Positions 25,015 through 37,400 of a stretch of 64,000 nucleotides of DNA are shown in pieces. Each line of letters opens with the position of its first letter. The stretch's first letter is position 1. A program made the position numbers and the translations under genes. The notes below the pieces were generated by a model. The model was not told the DNA's origin. It did not search any database and saw only the letters and a program-made list of their open reading frames with translations. Source of the DNA: Piezodorus guildinii (lineage: Eukaryota > Arthropoda > Insecta > Hemiptera > Pentatomidae); NCBI GenBank assembly GCA_023052935.1, contig CM041292.1, forward strand, positions 116,246,936-116,310,935. The letters run 5' to 3'.

Positions 25015-26655
25015 CAGTGAGTGTCAAAAGTATTCGGAATTCGTATTTCTTTTCCTTTAATTATTATATTTCACAACTATTAATTTATATAATTCTTTTT
25101 CACTCCCAAATCTTTAAAAGAGACTCCCATAAAGGAAAATCACTGAGCAGATAACCGAATAGTTTATTGTTTTTAAAAATATCCGATTAATAATGTAAAA
25201 TTACAAGATCGTTCAGTGTCAAAAGTATTCGGAAATCGTAATATCCTGTTGTTTAATGGTTTCAAATTTTAATATTCTCACCAATCTTCGACATCATTTT
25301 ATGTTCTAAGCGATTCTCCTCCTCTCATGTAATATATACCCAACCATTAAAAGGTTTTGTTTTTTTTAAATAAGGCCCTAAAATAAAAACGCAACGATCG
25401 TATAACGCCCTCGAATAATTTTTAATTCGTTCACACGTTAACACTTAAGAAAAATAGTTGAGATGTTGAAAAAAATTGATGAGAATATATGAATGGCTAT
25501 GTACAGTGTAGATAATATAATAATAAAATATAAAAGCAAAAATGTAAGCGTCCATAAAATATTAAATATTAAAACTGAAAGACTGATTATTCATCAAATA
25601 TAAAAACAATACCTCAAATGAGTAAACCTTAGCTTATTTATGAATTTTTCAGAACTTCTGGATACACAATACGTTTTTCAACTATTCGCTGCGTTCTAAA
25701 AAAAATTTACGAAAAGGAAAACATGGTACAAGAAGTACGGAAAACGTCTATCAGCAGGCAAGAAAATAAGAGAATAGGCTGAATGTTTGCAACATTTTTT
25801 AAAGAGAAGGTTGGTGACTTAAAATGTTTACAGATGACTCCCATACTAAAATACATGGTTCTTATGAAAAGATTATAGTTTAGAGGAAACCAAATAAAGA
25901 ATTTAGTATGCCATAGTAAAACACCTTGAGCGGTCAGTGAAAGTTACGTGCGTTTTTCTTTGAAAAAATTGATAATATTGGATTCATGGACAGAATTATT
26001 GATAGATTTGTGTATTTTTTAATCTTGAAAAGCCAGAATTAAAAGTAGAAGAAAAATTAGGAATAAATCAAATTATTAACATGCGCGCGACCATGACTCT
26101 GAACATATATACGTTATCTATTCATATTTACTTGCTGCAAAATTTTCAAAAAGTTCTCGAAATGCCTCTTCCATTATTTATTTAAAATTTAATTAACTAT
26201 TTTTGGGTCTTACTAAAAAGAAAAATCAGGAAATACGATATTCAAAATAAAAATGGCCTCAAGAAACAGTAAGTGCTTGAGTGGGATAATATTTCACACC
26301 AAACAAGCAATTAATTAGTAAGATCAATTCCTAGGTGGCTAAAATATATTATCATACAAAAGTTTTTATCAACAGGATGTTTATTTATGATCGCTGCAAT
26401 AATATAACTAGGAAACCATGAAATTCCGAATACTTTTGACACCATTAACATACACTATTTTTAATTTTTTCGTAAATAAACGTTCAAAACGTTAAAAGTA
26501 AAATGATTATTGTCGTAATTTTTGGTTTTAGCTATTGTATACCTTCCTCCTAACATTATAAAGTGGGTAACAACTCTTTAAAAACATAAAAAATAAGTTA
26601 ACAACAAGTGAATTACAGAATAATAGTGAATTCCGAATACTTTTGACACTCACTG
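25015..26655 (+). mobile_element. Tc1-like transposon with IR/DR ends, degenerate transposase
   Basis: Ends CAGTGAGTGTCAAAAGTATT and its complement, flanked by TA. The core GTGTCAAAAGTATTCGGA recurs about 195 bases inside the left end (25216) and its complement about 207 bases inside the right end (near 26425-26442), the inverted/direct repeat arrangement known from Sleeping Beauty and similar elements. The 1.64 kb size suits the family. On the plus strand a DHDSEH stretch near 26089 recalls the DNDPKH motif, and FWVLLKRKIRKYDIQNKNG near 26201 the C-terminal block. Many stops; inactive. Confidence 0.85.
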
Positions 26656-28059
26656 TACATGGCATTAATACCATGATGATCTAACAATATAAATGAATAT
26701 CTGGATGCTTACTGTTTTCTATTTTATTTTAAGGACTCCAAGGTTACAGAGAAATCGTCCCGTTAATAAATATTGTATTTTTTATAATTTTTTATCAAGG
26801 CTAATCTCTGACATAACTAACAACAAAAAAAAGTATCATTATTCATATTTAAATTAATTTTTATGCCAAACATTTTCATGTGATATAAATTAGTTGTTTT
26901 TAGTTTCTGGACCCTTCTATCAGGAATCAGCAGATTACAATCACTATTTGAAAAAGAAAAAAAAAAAAAAAAAAAAATCCACCTGTAGGTGAATCCAAAT
27001 TGCCAACTACTCTTTAAGACAACTCAGGAACCAATCCCAAAAGAAACCTAAGCTTCATGCATAAAAAATCAAAGTTCAATAGAACGAGAAATATCCTGAA
27101 ATTTGGACACCTGTGGCTCAGAAAGGAAACAAGGAAACACACTGGTGAAGTGTGATTTTAAAAATTAAATAAATCTTTTCGATCTAGATTTTCCAGAAAT
27201 AATCCCTGAATTGGATTTAGTTAAGGAAAAATAAATTTAAAAGGAAATATCATCTACTTTGCGTGGATAAATTAGAACTCGGTCGCTTTGAATAGTTTGA
27301 TGAAATGGTTCCAATACAACTAAACAAGTTACATAGATAAGTGACATTCTTTATAAAACGTAAATTTTCTGCTATACTGTGGGAAATCAGACCACTGTTC
27401 TTCTTAACTTTATGTTAGTTCTAACGAGCAAAATCGGCAACTAATGTTTCCTTGTTCTTTCTCGTTTGCTGTGCACCATGGATACATTGGCAATGATCAA
27501 AATTAAAGTCCTGTTATAGCTCTTAGTGGGGTTCGATTAATCCCTGGCTCATTTAATGAAACCAATTTTTTTTTTTCAAAAGCATTTTCGTCTAATCCTG
27601 TTAATGTCACTTTAGTTGCAAGCAAAGCATTCAGAATGTGGGAAGGAAAATAGATTACAGAAAATTGACTAAAGTTCTAGGAAATTGTATATATATATAT
27701 ACTTTTTTTCATGAGCCCCCTTAATGAAAAAATCATTGAATGAATATTAATTGTTATGATTATTTATTTTTCTTTCGTTAATTGGGCTACATTATGAGGA
27801 AAGTTTATGAATGTTATTAATACTATAATTTATGACTAAGCTCTTTGTACGTTTTTGAATTTATTAATGCTATTTTATTTTTTTTTGTATTTTCCTTGAG
27901 TAATTTAGGTACAGCGTTACAACATGGTGGGAGCTTACTTGAGCATTCCTTGTTGCTTATTTGCATTTTATGAATAACATTTTGAAGATTAGTGTATAAA
28001 TAAATGTTGTTTCCTACATACATGTAACGTCATTGCTCTAGAACTAATTTGTAAAATTT

Positions 28060-28790
28060 TCTCAGATCCGCCATAACTTTTTATTTATTAAATTCTTTAT
28101 TCAAATGTATAATTAAATGCTCTTCAATGTTTTGTATAGATCTTATTCTGATTGAAATGGGGATTAGTTGTTTAATTTTTCGTTCAATACACTTAATACA
28201 AGGCTTTGGCAACATTTCTATACCATGAAAAAATTAATTTCATGGCCACCTCTGCTTAACTCCCCCCACCTCTTCTCTTTAATTGTGTCTTGTAACCGGT
28301 GAAGTAGTTCTGTATAATACTTTCCACTCATTGTGGTATTCCTTTCTTTAAAATGTATACGTAGTATTCCTTTACAGTCCCAAAAGTTTGTGGTCATTAC
28401 ATTTTTTGTTGACTTTGTGACTTTTGCCTTTAAAGGAAGCGCTTCTCCTGGTCTTCTTCATACCAAGGACTCCCTTTTGCTGAAAGGGTCATAATATAGA
28501 ACCATTGTCTCATTCCCAGTTACAAATGAGTCCAAAAAATTCTTTGGGTCGGTATTATACTCGTGTAAAAATTCATTGCATCTGAAAGAATTTTTGGAAC
28601 CCATGTTGCACTAACATTGCTTATATGCAAATGTTCTTTGATGATCCTCAAAACACTTGTTTTTGAAAGCCCCAACCTCACTGCTATTTCCTTGTTTTTC
28701 AGTCTCTGGTTAGACAGCAATTCAGATTTCAGAAATTGTTTCAGAAGTGATACCTTCCAGTGGGCAACAAGGGTCATCTAGATGTTCTCT
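28060..28790 (-). mobile_element. mariner transposase relic
   Basis: Reverse strand, N-terminal helix-turn-helix NKEIAVRLGLSKTSVLRIIK and KVSATWVPKIL-like segment (28520-28777), then FVTGNETMVLYYDPFSKRES, VTKSTKNVMTTNFWDCKGIL and YTELLHRLQDTIKEKR, broken by a stop and frame changes. The second catalytic block (DNAPAH in relatives) is not found, so the copy is truncated. Confidence 0.85.
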
Positions 28791-29507
28791 CCCCAACTTA
28801 AATAATTTTGCCTATTCTTTCACAATCCCAGAGCTTTTTAATTTGCACAGGAGTTAGAATCTCTTTACGAAATAATTTAACAACCGCACAGTACTCGAGT
28901 ATAAACATTGATAAAATCCAGACTTTCCTTCAAGGCTAGACACTGACTGAAAGGAATCCTTTCAAAGGATTGAGGAAGTGCAGGCGATGGGTATGGAGTG
29001 AGCAGGCATGGACCTGCATAGGCATGTAGATCTCAGCACATTTGAAGGAGAGGAAGCAGAAAAGGCTGGAAACTTATAAACCTTACTACATACATGTATG
29101 TAAATTTTCTATAGCACAAAGCCCTGACAGTCACTCCCTTTTCTCTTCTCTGGATCCGATCAAACATATATAATCATCATCAGTTTCTTCTATTGTATTG
29201 TTTTTATTTTCATAAAAAAGAAGACTTGCTGTATGTAAGATGAAGAAATAAACGTATATAACAAAATAATATAAATTTTTTAAATTAATCATTATTAATA
29301 ATAATATATATAATTTATTATTATCTATATATCTATATATTTATTATTATATAAATAATACATAATTAAACCTATGAATTGATAGCAAACAAAAAAGTGA
29401 TTTTAATCTAATAAAATGTATAATGTACAATAAAGAGATGGTTGGCCATTTCAAAATAATTTTCTTCTATAACTTAATTTTTCAGTTGGACCCCAATTTG
29501 TTTCAGG

Positions 29508-31774
29508 TATTCTCCAAAAGTTCTTTTCACACTTGTGGCTGTCATCGCTGGTGCCAGAGCATATCCAACTGGAGCTCCAGGTGGAGTTTGTGAGACCATG
29601 GCTCCAGGTCATGGAGCTGTTCCACAAAATGGACCATTTCCCTATGACATTGTGATTGAGAAACCAAATCTTGCAGCCGGTGAATCAACAAAAGTTACCA
29701 TCAGAGGTATTGATCCAATATTAAGGAAAATATTACTGCTATTTGTGTCATTAAATCTGAAAACTAATTACGTTAATAGTGGTAGTAATGTAAAATTTCT
29801 TTCTGTTTGCATCTTAGATGTAGTATACGGTTATTGGAAATTGCTTTTCTTATGAACTATTAATTTATTTTTTAATGATGTATGATGTAGAATTCTGATG
29901 ATAAGGTTGAAAATTTATGATAAAAAAATAATTGTTTAATAAACATCTAAAAATATGAAAGCAAGCATTAATGCTTAATGCTTTAGGTATTATTTTCTGT
30001 GAATGCAATACAAAGAATAGCTATTTTTGGTTTAAAAAAAAAATATATATATACCTTTTCAATCAATCAAGGATTTTGGGTTGAGCACAGATAGGGATTT
30101 GTACTGTTTCTAGGCCAACATTTGTGCAAGCAAGTAATTAGGCTGAGAACATCCTCAACACCTTATGTTTCTCTCCCCACAGAATTTTGGTGTACCAACT
30201 TTGGGCCGTCCCACGGCTTATATATTAGATTGAATAATTATTCTGCCCAGCTAGGGTTTAAAACCAGGACCCAGAGAACAGAAGTTTAGCTACTTCTAGA
30301 TCCACTGGACCACTTCTATAATTAGGGTCAAAGAAGAAAACCTATTGATTAGTAAAACTTATTTTAACAGTCCTCAGATATATTCATACTTCATGGGTTT
30401 ATCTTGTTTTGCTTAGACCTGATGAAGGCCTTAAACTTTGGCTGCATTAATAGAAAATAATGCCGAAAAGGGAATGAATATACATACTTTTATTATTGCT
30501 TAGTGGGTCTTATATCCTGTTTTTTTTGAACACCTGAATAAATCTCTTGGGGAATCTAATCATAATTTTTCTACAAACAAAAACATTAAATGAAAAAAAC
30601 AAATTATTTCATGTGAATGGAGATTAACCTGATATGATTTCCTTATTACATGCCTGGAACTATGACAAGCTAAAGAAATTTCAATTATTTTCACAGGACA
30701 AGATGGGGAACAATTCAGAGGTTTCCTCATGCAGGGCAGAATAGGTGATAAACCAGTAGGTGTGTTTACTGTTCCAGATAGCAACAGTCATACCCTCAAC
30801 TGTGGGGAAGGAAAAGATGTATGTATCATGTCACATGACATATATTTATTTTACATTTTTGATTTATTATTAAAGTTCAATATCATTTGTGGAGAAGTAA
30901 GCAAAAATAATTCTTAAGAATGATTCTTGATTTCAGATGATAATTGCTTCTGTGTTTTTTGTTTTATTGAGCAGATCCAAGAAATGAAATTTTCTTGAAC
31001 ATTTTACATTATAATTATAATTTGTAGAGTTCATGCATTCCTGCTAAGTCATAATAAACTTGATCTTAAACCATCTCTTTTTAATCAAATCGATGGAAAA
31101 ATTGTTATGGTTGAATATATAATTCTTACAAAGATGTGGAAATCTAGTAGCTTTGTTCAAGTATTTAAATTAATATATATTTTTTTGTTGCTTAAGTAAA
31201 ATAATTAATGAAACCATACAAATTTTAATAGAATGCTGTAACTCAATCAAATGCCAAGGATAAGAAGGAAGTAACTGTTACTTGGACTGCACCAGAAAAT
31301 TTCAAAGGGAAAGTCATCTTTTAGTAAGTTGAAAGTTTAAATAAATCTAAACACTTATTTGAGTATAGTCATTAATCCAATTTAAGCGGTGGAAAAATTT
31401 TGGACATGGTATGGTTATAAATTGTTTTTTTCCAACCACGCACTTAATTTTCAAATCAATTATAGAGACAATTTTTTTTTAAAAAATCTTATATTTTCAA
31501 AACACTTGACCCCTACCTAATGAAAAGCCTTTGTACTCCCTTGTATGTAATACTCTCTGTTAAATAATGGAGAACATTTTTTCCCAAGCTTCATAACTTT
31601 AAAAATCTTATTTGCTAAAACCAAGTTTACATTTATTTCTAGTTATGAACATTTATTTCTCCTTTAGATCTCTTGAATATTAACTATTAATTCTTTTGTT
31701 TTAGTGTTACTATTGTGAAGGTATTTGATATCTATTGGGTCGCTCATCCATCCTCACCTGTGAAGATCTCATAA
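29508..31774 (+). CDS. Reeler-domain putative defense protein, copy B (5' exon not found)
   Basis: Second Reeler-domain secreted protein. Coding exons: about 29508-29706, 30697-30818, 31232-31323 and 31705-31774 (TAA stop). The first exon follows the acceptor TTTGTTTCAG, opens in the same phase as copy A, and encodes the signal-peptide core LFTLVAVIAGARA followed by YPTGAPGGVCETMAPGHG. Family blocks GQDGEQFRGFLMQGR, LNCGEGKD, KKEVTVTWTAPENF and VKVFDIYWV follow. Two Cys residues (GGVC and LNCGEGK) match those in copy A and probably form the domain disulfide. A polyadenylation signal AATAAA lies at 31878-31883, about 100 bases after the stop. The frame is intact throughout, so this copy looks functional. 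The initiator ATG must lie in an upstream exon that I could not place. Confidence 0.88.
30060..30345 (-). mobile_element. tRNA-derived SINE family S2, diverged
   Basis: The reverse strand begins with GTGGTCCAGTGGATCTAGAA and a B-box-like GGTTTTAAACC, and its body shares TTGGCCTAGAAA with the SINE at 45.83-46.10 kb. It lies in the first visible intron of Reeler B. Confidence 0.6.
30412..30480 (+). repeat. CTGATGA-containing Penelope-type repeat fragment
   Basis: GACCTGATGAAGGCCTTAAA followed by CTTTGGCTGCATTAA resembles the hammerhead-like modules elsewhere in the window, but the GAAAC strand is degenerate (TTAAAC). Confidence 0.35.
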
Positions 31775-31877
31775 TGACATACTGTGATATTAAGTTATAA
31801 GATTGGAATTCAACTTTGTGCATGAGTTTACTTGATTTTATACATTATTAAAAAAATAATTTTATGAATTTTGATAC

Positions 31878-31883
31878 AATAAA
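31878..31883 (+). promoter_or_regulatory. Polyadenylation signal of Reeler copy B
   Basis: AATAAA about 104 bases downstream of the TAA stop of Reeler copy B, in a plausible position for 3'-end formation. Confidence 0.5.
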
Positions 31884-32029
31884 GATTTATTAACTAATAA
31901 TGCTTGAATGTCAATCACCAAAAAACTTTAAAACTTTTTATATGTAAATAAATTTTGTTAAAGCTAAAATACATATTTTTTTAAATCTATATTAACCTGA
32001 AATAATTTTTTAAAAACTATGAAGAATTC

Positions 32030-33015
32030 AATCCTGGCCATTTGGAGTCTCTATGTCAAGACGAGAAACATTGACGAGAACAACCAACAATACCTCCAAG
32101 GAGTTTGAGACGACAAAGGGATGCAGTCTAAACCCCCTCCTCTTTATATTAATTCTTTACCAGGCGCTGAGGAAAGCAAAACCAAAAGACTGCGATAAAT
32201 AATTTCAACTCAGATATAGGTTAGGCCTACTCTCTACACTAAGCTGGCATTTGCTGATGACCTCGTCATAATTGCAGCCAATGAACAGGATCTATAATGT
32301 AATGTGAATATTGTATAAGAAAAACTAGTCCTTAGGTATCTTCATTAACTATATCAACATGAGTATACACTGAGAAAAGACAAAATGCAAGGGAAACTAG
32401 GGCAAGTAATGAGAACCTTGGGATTGAGGGTTTTTTTTTAGTTTTTGAGCAGGTTGAGGATTTCAAGTCACTAGCAGCCTGGCTGAATGAAAGCGTAAGT
32501 ATTGATGAGGAGATATCTCAGAGGCTGAAAGTGGCAGGGAGAATGTTCCACACAGTTGAAAGAGGCTTCCTCAATAGAAGTGACGTCACTAAGAAAACAA
32601 AGCTATCTGTTTACAGGTCAAATTCCCTGCTTTTCTTTCCTACTACTCTGAGTTGTGGAGCCTCAAGCATAGAAGCCAGATCCAGGCAATGGAGATACCT
32701 AAGGACTAGGTACCTAAGGAAAGTTGAAGGGAAGGCTAGGAGAGATAGGATTCGGAATACAACAATCAGTTCATACCTTAAGGTAGAGTTGCTGGAAACC
32801 ATTCTAGAGGAAAATAAATTGAGATGGTTTGGCCACTTCCTAAGAATAAACCAAGGTAGGACTGCAAGGATGACTTGTTAGAAACAAGTAGAAGGAAGGA
32901 GGCCTCGAGGAAGAAAGAGAAGAAAACTGGTTCAGGAGAGGGATATGTGCTCCAAGCTCTACAGAGGGCATCCTCACATTGTGCAGCAGTAGAGAGGACA
33001 AGACAATGATGATGA
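32030..33015 (+). mobile_element. LINE reverse-transcriptase fragment
   Basis: Contains the RT catalytic block KLAFADDLVIIAANEQDL (near 32240-32290) and a C-terminal part with SVSIDEEISQRLKVAGRMFH and NKLRWFGHFLRINQ, followed by a GATGATGATGAAG end. Frames are broken. It resembles RTE/craTrackER-type endonuclease-reverse transcriptases. Confidence 0.8.
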
Positions 33016-33180
33016 TGAAGAATTCAACTGCACTAAAGAATTTATGTATAACTTACATGATAAAGATGACTTTTAGACAAAAATATTATTAGGAAATAAG
33101 TTGGTAATGAACTAACTTTTCTTTTTCCTGTTCAATGATGAGGAAATGTTTGTTATCCTAGCTCTCTGGATAAATTAACT

Positions 33181-33480
33181 TTAAATGTACAAAACAGTAA
33201 AATGAAAAGTGTATGATATAAATATTCTAGCATATGTGAATGTAGCCTCATCAGTCCATAGTATATATTTAGGAAGACTTATATCAGCAACGCAAATGTA
33301 AAAACCACTGTGCAAAGTACACCCTTGATTCCAGATTGCCTTCCTTAAGGGCTTCAATTGAGGGTACAATTGTTTTTGAGGAAAAGGAAAATTTGTTGTT
33401 ATCTCCCAAGTAGAGAACATATGTTATAATTTGATATTCTTTGTGCATTTGAAGCGATGCATATGATTTTTCCTTGAATA
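33181..33480 (-). mobile_element. Transposase fragment with ILWTDEATFT motif
   Basis: Minus-strand DISLPKYILWTDEATFTYAR carries the conserved W-T-D-E-A-x-F block of DDE transposases of the type annotated with DUF4817 helix-turn-helix proteins. A second frame supplies EALKEGNLESRVYFAQWFLH, which precedes it in such proteins. A frameshift separates the two, so it is a relic. Confidence 0.6.
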
Positions 33481-34473
33481 ATATTATTTGCTTGCCATAC
33501 AAACTTTATATTTAGAGTTTAACTCTTTTCAGTGTAGGTGAAAATTTATGAAACAAATAAAAAATTACTAAATGAAATTCTTAGTATTTTTTCTGGAGAG
33601 TAAAACAGCACTTCTTAAGCCATTATTTTAGCTACTTTGTTCAGGAAAAAGAAGGCAACACAATGAATGTGTATATTTAATCTCAGCATATAACGTTGAT
33701 TTTATATAAAAACAGATTATCCAGACATAAAAACGGTTTCCAACCACACCTTTTATCCTGGCCTAGTAACTTCTTTAATTTTTTATTTTTAATATCTTTA
33801 TTTGTCCCAACAATTTTCACGATGGGAGGAGGAGCTGCACTTCTTGCATGTATCCATGTTTTTGTTGGATATGTATAATGAACGAAGGTACAAAGTTATT
33901 GTAAGAAAAGGTTAAGAGAAAATAAAAGAAATTTATTTCCATGTCGGGCTCAAACATTTGATGCTGAGGTATTTCAGTGTCTGTCATAAATCGTAAATTA
34001 GAAATGGCATACATACGCTAATGGTGGCTGAAGAAACATAGATCAAATAACAAGGGGCAAGCTAAGAGCACTAACAGGAGGAAAATGGATATGACATCGC
34101 ATTGATGACAACATCCATTTTGCCTTTATTAACCAGGAATTAAATTTGTTTCCTTACCGCTTATATTTAAAAATCTATCTGGCAGATTACATGCAGTACG
34201 TTTTTTTTTTGTTCTGGTCAAGATCTGTTGCAAAGAAATCTGCCTGACTCTAAGCGGTTGGAAAAAAGACTAATACTTAATAAGTCTATCAGTAGTTGAA
34301 TTCGGATATAAAATTAAAAATCACAGCAATGATTACGTAAGACAAAATAAAGATAACTGTTCAATAGAACTCGTTAAGATAATCGTCTCCGTTTCATTTT
34401 TCCTCAGTGTTTTATATCAGGTAGATAAGAAACAAGCTATAAATTGCAGCAGCTACCATTAGACATTTCAGAT

Positions 34474-37400
34474 ATGATTTTAATTTGGTTAGTGACAGTT
34501 TCAACTAGTGTGGTGCTGGGGTTAGAGCCGGAAGTGGCTACATCTAAAGGTATTCTGAAGGGTTCGACACTAACTTCAAGAGATGGTCGGGATTACTATG
34601 CCTTTACTGGAGTACCATATGCAAAGCCTCCATTGGGCATCCTACGATTTAGGGTAACTAATGTTTTGATTAAGGATTAAATACCGATTCTGCGCGGTGT
34701 TAAAAAAAAAATCCATCGAGGAAAAGAAAGTTTAAAACTGTAAAATTTACTTAGATATAAACATTTGGTAAAAATTATTTTTTGAATAAATAAAGTGATA
34801 ATTAGAGTTCTTTTACTGAAATCTACAAATCAAAGACAAAAGTCTTTGGTAGAATTCGGGATTTCGAAAAACATTTAGTACCATAAATAAATTACCTTGC
34901 ATTCACTCCATATTTCTGCTTATGGGACAATAAAATATTAATATGTATTTAATCTTACATTAAACTAATAAGTTATTTTTCTTAAAATACATTTACAAAT
35001 TATTCACAAATCAAAATTATTATTCTTAAGGGATATGAAGTAGGTGGTGAATAAATTGGTTATGTGTATAATTTAAAAATTGATAACATTTTGCCAATTT
35101 GAAGAAATTAAACTACATTGGGTGCAACAATACTATTTTTACATGTTCCCTTACATCTGAATGTACTAAGAGAATTTTTTTTTCCAATAAATGAAGGATA
35201 TGTCATTCATTTTCACATTCAGGAACCTCAACCTCCTAATTCTTGGTCAGGAGTACTTGATGCCAGGAGGCCTAGCTCTGCTTGCTTGCAAAATTTGCCC
35301 TTTGGAACCAATAACTTTATGGGACAAGAAGATTGCTTATATCTCAACATCTACACACCAAAGGTATGATACCAAGTATGATTTATTAAGTAACAAATTA
35401 AGAAAAACAGTAACTTTTGACATTATCTATAATAAAAAACACTGTAGTATTCTAAAATTGAAGAATTGTTCTTAGTATATTTTTCAATGCTAGAAAATTT
35501 AAATTGTTTTCCCATCACAGCCCAATAAGACATGATTCTTCAAAATTGAAGTTAGAGCTACTGGTCCAAGAGTGGCAGTAGAATCTTTTAGGATAATTAT
35601 TATCATTGGTAAAAGACCTGGAATGGTTTTTTAATCACATCAATATTTTCCTTCTATTATTTTTCTTATACCAGTAATATCATTCTCATGAGCCAAGAAA
35701 AAAATTCACTGAATTATTGCATTAATCATATTAATTATCATTATTGTTTGTTTCTTTATTTAATATCAATTCATGCTACTGTGGCTAGTCGAATGATGCT
35801 ACAGTGGGAGTCCTAAATTTTGCCTATCCAGGTTGCCTAGGCTCGGAACCCCCTTTTTATGTATCCTCCAGAGGACAGGAAAATAAGGAATTTTTACTCC
35901 CATTAAAAAATCCTAGAACCACCTGTGGGTTTGAACTCATGACCTTTGGTATAGAAGGCTGTTGTGCTAGTCACCCTGCTACAGGGGGATTCCATTATCA
36001 TTATTATTCTTGTAAGAAAAATATTTTTATAATATCTAGTTAGAGTAGCAGTCATAATTAAATAAAAAACAGTTTTAAGTTATTTATCTAGATGTCAAAG
36101 TATTTCATTTGCTGTATATTACTTATTCGGTAATTATTCCGAAGTGTCACTTCTGTTGACAATCTATACACACCAAGTTTATATACTTTGTTTTATACAT
36201 GCGCTTTTGACTTTTTATAGACTTATAGTTTACCTGTCCATAGTGTGTGAACGTGTGATTGTTGTAGATAAATGCTTCATTGCCAGTTCTCTTCTATGTA
36301 CATGGTGGAGGTTGGTCTTCAGGTAGCTCAGGACCTGCACATATGCCTAGGTATTTCATGGATGAGGATGTAATTGTTGTTATGATAAACTATCGTTTAG
36401 GACCTTTAGGTATGTTTTTTAAAATTTGCAGAATAATAAAATTAGTCCTAGCATGCTCACTTTCCATAAAAATATTTTATTCAAAATTTCTTATCTATGG
36501 AAAAACTTTTCTTTGCATTACTGTAGAGACCTGTTGGTGCTCCTTATTTCAATCTCAGGATGTATTTGTTTAGCTTTTACTCTGCTTCTTAGCATAATGA
36601 CTAACAGCTCTGTCATTTAAACTTTTTTTTTATTTATATTTTATTGAATTTTATAACTGTATAAAAAAATAAATACAACAAGTAAAAGTGTTGAAATACA
36701 ATTAAGGGCGTGAAAAGGCTTGTCAAGAAACTATCCAGTGGTAGAACTTCGATGTCTATTTAAGTAAGTAGGTCCCGAGGCCATCTTCTTTTCAATCGCC
36801 TCGGAGGGTTATCAGGGATATGTGAAGTTGATAGGTTACAAACAAGAGAGTTTATGTGGGTTGGGAGTTTGGAATTGAATGTGGTATATCTGGTACGTGA
36901 AAGGTCTGCAACAAGTGGGATATTAAGGTTGTTATGGATGATTTTATTTGTGACGAAGTAAGGAGCATTTAAGATTTTGTGAACATTTAAACTTTAAGAT
37001 GAGAAAATCAATACTTTTTAGGAGAACGAAAAACTGTTAATGTAATGAATATTAGGGAGAGGCATGGTTAATTTTAATTTCATATGTTAATGTTGCATTG
37101 AAAAACTTAAAAACATTATGTTATTGAGGTGCTCTTTGCATCGAGAAGAATTGAGTATTTTTTGCTTCTCTGAAAAGTAGCAATTTAGTACATAATGGAT
37201 AATAATAATTTATTCAAGAGGACTTGGTAGCAGGAACCAGATGCTTCTATGCACGACAAAAAGCTCTCCTATACAAAAGCCTTTTCAGGAAAGCAAAGCT
37301 CTTGAATAAAAAAGAATAATTAGGCTGGTTGTAATGTATGGCAATGAGACATGGACCTTAACCTAAGAAAACAGAAGAGCTCTACTGGTTTGGGAGAGGA

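Noticed and set aside
27823..28023. 66-codon minus-strand frame
   Set aside because: No recognisable motif, low-complexity composition; it lies just upstream of a mariner relic.
33696..33878. 60-codon hydrophobic frame
   Set aside because: No splice context, no family motif, AT-rich surroundings.
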